Shown: positions 14,579 to 16,837 of the stretch, piece by piece
How positions within the stretch are numbered: position 1 is the stretch's first letter
How the letters are laid out: every line of letters begins with the position of its first letter
Assembly (NCBI GenBank): GCA_021777365.1
Contig: JAJYDP010000027.1
Coordinates: forward strand, 1 to 16,837
DNA length: 16,837 bases
Source of the DNA: Chloroflexota bacterium
Lineage (GTDB): Bacteria; Chloroflexota; Limnocylindria; Limnocylindrales; CSP1-4
Reading direction: 5' to 3'
Position numbers and translations under genes: made by a program
Notes under the pieces: generated by a model
What the model saw: the letters and a program-made list of their open reading frames with translations, nothing else
What the model was told of the DNA's origin: nothing
Database searches by the model: none

Positions 14579-15181
14579 CTACTCGTCGCTGAAGCGCTCT
14601 TCCTTCCAGGGGTCGGCGTCGTTGTGGTAGCCGTATCGCTCCCAGAAGCCGGGCACGTCGTGGTCGAGGAACTGGAGGCCACGGATCCACTTGGCGCTCT
14701 TCCAGAAGTAGCGCTTGGGCACCAGGAGCCGCAGCGGGTAGCCGTGCTCCGGCTCGAGCGGCGCGCCCGCGTACGTGTCGGCCAGCAGCACGTCGTCGTC
14801 GTCCAGCACGGTGAGCGGCAGGTTGGTCGTGTAGCCCTGCTCGCAGTGCGCGACGACGAACCGCGCCGACGGCTTCAGCCCGGCGCGCTCCAGGATGGCC
14901 TGGATGGGCACGCCGCCAAACTCGGTGTCGAGCTTGCTCCAGCGGGTCACGCAGTGGATGTCGCAGTGCACCGTCTTCCTGGGCAGCGCCTGGAACTCGA
15001 CCCAGGAGAGATCGAGCGGCTGCTCCACCTCGCCCCACACCTTGAAGTCCCAGGTGGCGAGGTCGGTCCGCGGCACCGACCCGTAGTGCAGCACCGGCCA
15101 CTTCTCGCTGAGGTACTGACCCGGCGGGGTGCGACGTCGCTGCTCGTCGGAAGGGCGGGGACGCCCGAACAGTCGCTCCAT
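14579..15181 (-). CDS. Sulfite oxidase-like molybdopterin-dependent oxidoreductase (cytoplasmic)
   Basis: 200-aa protein of the sulfite oxidase/MsrP molybdopterin-domain fold. The Mo-coordinating cysteine is C77 in HCVTRWS. Family segments LATWDFKVWGEV (41-52), FGGVPIQAIL (88-97), AHCEQGYTTNLPL (111-123), GYPLRLLVPKRYFWKSAKWIRGL (147-169) and GFWERYGYH (178-186) follow in the usual order. It has no Tat or Sec signal and no heme or dimerisation domain, so it is a single-domain cytoplasmic enzyme like Bacillus YuiH. The physiological substrate and electron acceptor of that group are not established. ATG 15181 lies 6 nt after a TATGAT -10 element, consistent with a leaderless transcript. Neighbouring genes give no functional clue. 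Confidence 0.9.
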   Translation of the reverse strand: MERLFGRPRPSDEQRRRTPPGQYLSEKWPVLHYGSVPRTDLATWDFKVWGEVEQPLDLSWVEFQALPRKTVHCDIHCVTRWSKLDTEFGGVPIQAILERAGLKPSARFVVAHCEQGYTTNLPLTVLDDDDVLLADTYAGAPLEPEHGYPLRLLVPKRYFWKSAKWIRGLQFLDHDVPGFWERYGYHNDADPWKEERFSDE

Positions 15182-15187
15182 CCGGGC

Positions 15188-15193
15188 ATCATA
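15188..15193 (-). promoter_or_regulatory. -10 element for leaderless transcription of the molybdopterin protein
   Basis: On the minus strand TATGAT (15193-15188) is a near-consensus -10 box followed by 6 nt and the ATG at 15181. There is no room for a ribosome binding site downstream of the expected transcription start. No -35 box is evident. Confidence 0.6.
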
Positions 15194-15246
15194 CCGGCCC
15201 GGCGGGACTGCGCCTCACTCCGCGTCCGGTGCCGGGATGGCGCGGT

Positions 15247-15525
15247 CTACGCCTCGTCCAGGCCCCGGACGATCGCGCGCAGGATGACGCGGGCCGCTTC
15301 GCCGCTCTTGCCGCCCAGCCGCTGGCCCTCGTCCTGCGTGAGCGCGACCTGCAGGTCGGCGATCGCCTGCGCCAGGAACGCCGTGCGCTGCAGCGCCCCG
15401 TCCTCGAGTGCCCGCTCCAGGCGCGCCAGCGCGAGGCGCGCGTTGTCGGTCGGATGACCCCTGGCCGCGGCCAGCTCGCGGATCTCGGAGCGTGCCTCGT
15501 CGGCCGCCGTGCCCGCCGTCGCCAT
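15247..15525 (-). CDS. Small unrecognised helical protein, 92 aa
   Basis: I do not recognise a family. ATG 15525 lies 5 nt after the acetyltransferase stop (15533-15531), so the two are probably one transcript with coupled translation. The frame is open further upstream inside the acetyltransferase gene, but that part reads as Arg/Gly-rich shadow sequence. The product is soluble, Ala/Arg/Glu/Leu-rich and predicted helical throughout (ARLALARLERALEDGALQ, then AQAIADLQVAL, then AARVILRAIVRGLDEA), with no Cys and no membrane segment. The amphipathic pattern suggests a small helical bundle. Confidence 0.55.
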   Translation of the reverse strand: MATAGTAADEARSEIRELAAARGHPTDNARLALARLERALEDGALQRTAFLAQAIADLQVALTQDEGQRLGGKSGEAARVILRAIVRGLDEA

Positions 15526-15530
15526 CGCGC

Positions 15531-16220
15531 TCAGCGCTCGCCGTACCGGGTCGAGAAGCCCTTCGCCGGGAGAGGATCCTTCCCATCGTGGCCGTCGCCC
15601 GCGCCGATCGATATTCGCTCGGCCTCCCGGTCGCCCCCGATCGCGTGCCGTCCCCGCCGCCGCCACTCGGACTCGAGGATCCCCATGTGCACCTCATCCC
15701 AGAACCGGCCGTCCCGCCAGACTGCCTCCCGGGTCCGCCCCTCCACCCGGAAGCCCACCTTCTCGTAGGCCCGGATGGCGCGCGTGTTGAACTCGAAGAC
15801 GCTCAGGCCCACCCGGTGGAGCAGCAGCGTGTCGATCGCGTGGCCGACCATCAGCGCCGTCGCCTCGGTCCCGTACCCGTGCCCCCAGCAGTCGTGCTCG
15901 CCCACCGTGATGTGGAAGAGGACACTGCCGTTGTCGGCGTCGAGCGCGCTGAGCGTCGTGGTGCCGATCAGTCGGTCGCCGTCCGCCAGGTGGATCGCGT
16001 ATGCGAACGCGTCCGGCGCGACCAGGCGCGAGAGGAAGAAGCGGCGCACCTCCTCGTCCGTGATCGGCCCGACCTGGAACCGCGTCAGCCGTGCGACCTC
16101 GGGGTCCCGGTACCAGCGCAGGTAGGTGGGGAACTGTTCCGGGCGGTGGCGCCGCAGGACCACCAGGCGCCCGGGGATCGCGTCCGGGTGCCAGCGGCGG
16201 GAATCGAGATCAGGAGCCAT
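15531..16220 (-). CDS. GNAT family N-acetyltransferase (RimJ/RimL type)
   Basis: 229-aa acetyl-CoA-dependent acetyltransferase. The domain begins VVLRRHRPEQFPTYLRWYRDPEVARL (20-45), typical of RimJ/RimL-like members. The acetyl-CoA-binding motif A is ITVGEHDCWGHGYGTEATALMV (104-125), and the NTRAIRAYEKVGFRVEGRTRE segment (145-165) is the motif B region with the usual N-x-x-A-x-x-x-Y-x-x-x-GF pattern. Residues 188-229 are a polar tail beyond the domain. ATG 16220 is chosen because homology begins soon after and a TAGCAT -10 element lies 10 nt before it; the long open frame upstream reads into the divergent ligase gene and is a shadow. Substrate unknown: these enzymes act on ribosomal protein N-termini, antibiotics or small amines. 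Confidence 0.88.
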   Translation of the reverse strand: MAPDLDSRRWHPDAIPGRLVVLRRHRPEQFPTYLRWYRDPEVARLTRFQVGPITDEEVRRFFLSRLVAPDAFAYAIHLADGDRLIGTTTLSALDADNGSVLFHITVGEHDCWGHGYGTEATALMVGHAIDTLLLHRVGLSVFEFNTRAIRAYEKVGFRVEGRTREAVWRDGRFWDEVHMGILESEWRRRGRHAIGGDREAERISIGAGDGHDGKDPLPAKGFSTRYGER

Positions 16221-16230
16221 CGGCAGGCCG

Positions 16231-16242
16231 ATGCTATACCAT
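16231..16242. promoter_or_regulatory. Compact divergent promoter between the acetyltransferase and DNA ligase genes
   Basis: The 29-bp gap holds one AT-rich island. On the plus strand TACCAT (16237-16242) is followed by 7 nt and the ligase ATG at 16250. On the minus strand TAGCAT (16236-16231) is followed by 10 nt and the acetyltransferase ATG at 16220. Both fit the TAnnnT -10 pattern and imply leaderless or near-leaderless transcripts. The -35 regions would lie inside the opposite gene. Confidence 0.5.
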
Positions 16243-16249
16243 CGCCGAC

Positions 16250-16837
16250 ATGCGCCGGTGGGCGGAGACGGCGTCCGACGTGGCGGCCACCACCCGAACG
16301 TCGGAGAAGGTCGCCCGCCTCGGCGCATACCTCCGGGCACTCGACGACGCCTCGCTGCGGGTCGCATGTGTCTTCCTGACGGGCCGACCCTTCCCCGCGT
16401 CCGATCCGCGGACGGTCGGCACGGGCTGGGCCGCCGTGCAGGCGGCGGTGGAGCGGGCAGCCGAAGTGGAGCCGGGTGCTTTCGGCGCGGCCTACGACCG
16501 ATCCAGCGACCCGGGACGGGCGACGCACGAACTGCTGGTGCAGCGCGACGCGCGCCGGGTGGCGCGTGGCGAGGGCGGGGGCGGCGGCGTCGAGCATGGG
16601 CCTCGGGCCCGGGCCGGCGGCCTGGAGGCCGGAGGCATCGAGCCCGGCGGTGGCGTTGCCGGGCCAGAGGCCGACAACCAGCCCCGGGGTGCCGATGCGG
16701 GGCCTGAGGCCGATGACCAGCCCGGCGGCCCCGGGCCTGGCCCCACGCTGCGCGAGGTGCAGGCCGCCTTCGCGGAGATGGTGGCGGCGCGGCGCCCCGC
16801 GGCACGCATCGACCGGCTGGTCGCGCTCCTCGACCGG
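16250..16837 (+). CDS. ATP-dependent DNA ligase, N-terminal part (3' end missing)
   Basis: The frame is open for 196 codons from ATG 16250 to the window edge. Residues 1-100 and 166-196 read as the N-terminal DNA-binding domain of ATP-dependent DNA ligases: FLTGRPFP (42-49) with GTGWAAVQ (57-64), and TLREVQAAFAEMVAARR (166-182) followed by RIDRLVALL. The adenylation motif KxDG would lie beyond the window, so activity cannot be judged. Residues about 101-165 are an unusual Gly/Pro/Ala/Glu-rich low-complexity insert with a duplicated unit. In bacteria such ligases usually act in repair beside the NAD-dependent LigA. The start follows a TACCAT -10 by 7 nt with no ribosome binding site. Confidence 0.82.
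   Translation, partial: MRRWAETASDVAATTRTSEKVARLGAYLRALDDASLRVACVFLTGRPFPASDPRTVGTGWAAVQAAVERAAEVEPGAFGAAYDRSSDPGRATHELLVQRDARRVARGEGGGGGVEHGPRARAGGLEAGGIEPGGGVAGPEADNQPRGADAGPEADDQPGGPGPGPTLREVQAAFAEMVAARRPAARIDRLVALLDR
16661..16724 (+). repeat. Imperfect 25-bp direct repeat inside the DNA ligase insert
   Basis: 16661-16685 and 16700-16724 match at 21 of 25 bases with a 39-bp period and encode GPEADNQP and GPEADDQP. The duplication suggests the low-complexity insert grew by slippage or unequal exchange. Confidence 0.7.

Overview
The window is about 16.8 kb of very GC-rich (roughly 70%) bacterial DNA, densely coding, with no rRNA, tRNA, CRISPR array or insertion sequence that I can recognise. 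GC-rich codon use, TAnnnT -10 elements lying 6-7 nt in front of some start codons (leaderless transcription), an S53 peptidase, an ATP-dependent DNA ligase and an MscL with a C-terminal zinc ribbon would fit a soil or freshwater member of Chloroflexota (Limnocylindria-like) or a deep Actinomycetota lineage. The sequence alone does not settle which.

Layout. 14-1885 (+): secreted S53 (sedolisin/kumamolisin-like) peptidase whose start lies outside the window, closed by a strong hairpin. 1935-2403: no convincing gene. 2478-4028 (+): aspartase/fumarase-superfamily lyase, most like aspartate ammonia-lyase. 4115-6630 (+): a tight set of flavin reductase, alpha/beta hydrolase and enoyl-CoA hydratase, the last two joined by an ATGA overlap. 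6750-7976 (+): a PcaF/PaaJ-like thiolase with its own upstream gap. Together these look like the lower part of an aromatic-acid or acyl-CoA catabolic route. 8214-8633 (+): A-type Fe-S carrier. 8788-9198 (+): MscL with zinc ribbon. 9199-9990: non-coding, with a near-perfect 44-bp direct repeat.

From 13419 down to 9991 on the minus strand lies a PTS operon of the L-ascorbate family in the order EIIA (UlaC-like), EIIB (UlaB-like), EIIC (UlaA-like), followed by a GntR/HutC-family regulator of the DasR/NagR/PhnF type. Upstream of EIIA are a possible promoter and a palindrome resembling the DasR-type operator, so the regulator may control its own transporter operon. Farther along on the minus strand come an unrecognised 279-aa protein (14426-13587), a cytoplasmic sulfite-oxidase-fold molybdopterin protein (15181-14579), an unrecognised 92-aa protein (15525-15247) and a RimJ/RimL-type acetyltransferase (16220-15531). 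A 29-bp gap separates the acetyltransferase from a divergent ATP-dependent DNA ligase (16250 to the window end, incomplete).

The most interesting items are the PTS/GntR operon with its operator-like palindrome and a perfect 12-bp hairpin inside the EIIA tail, the zinc-ribbon MscL, an altered substrate loop in the aspartase-like enzyme, the compact divergent promoter, and the tandem repeat downstream of mscL. Nothing here is clearly a wholly new system. All family assignments come from reading motifs and remembered homologues, not from searches.
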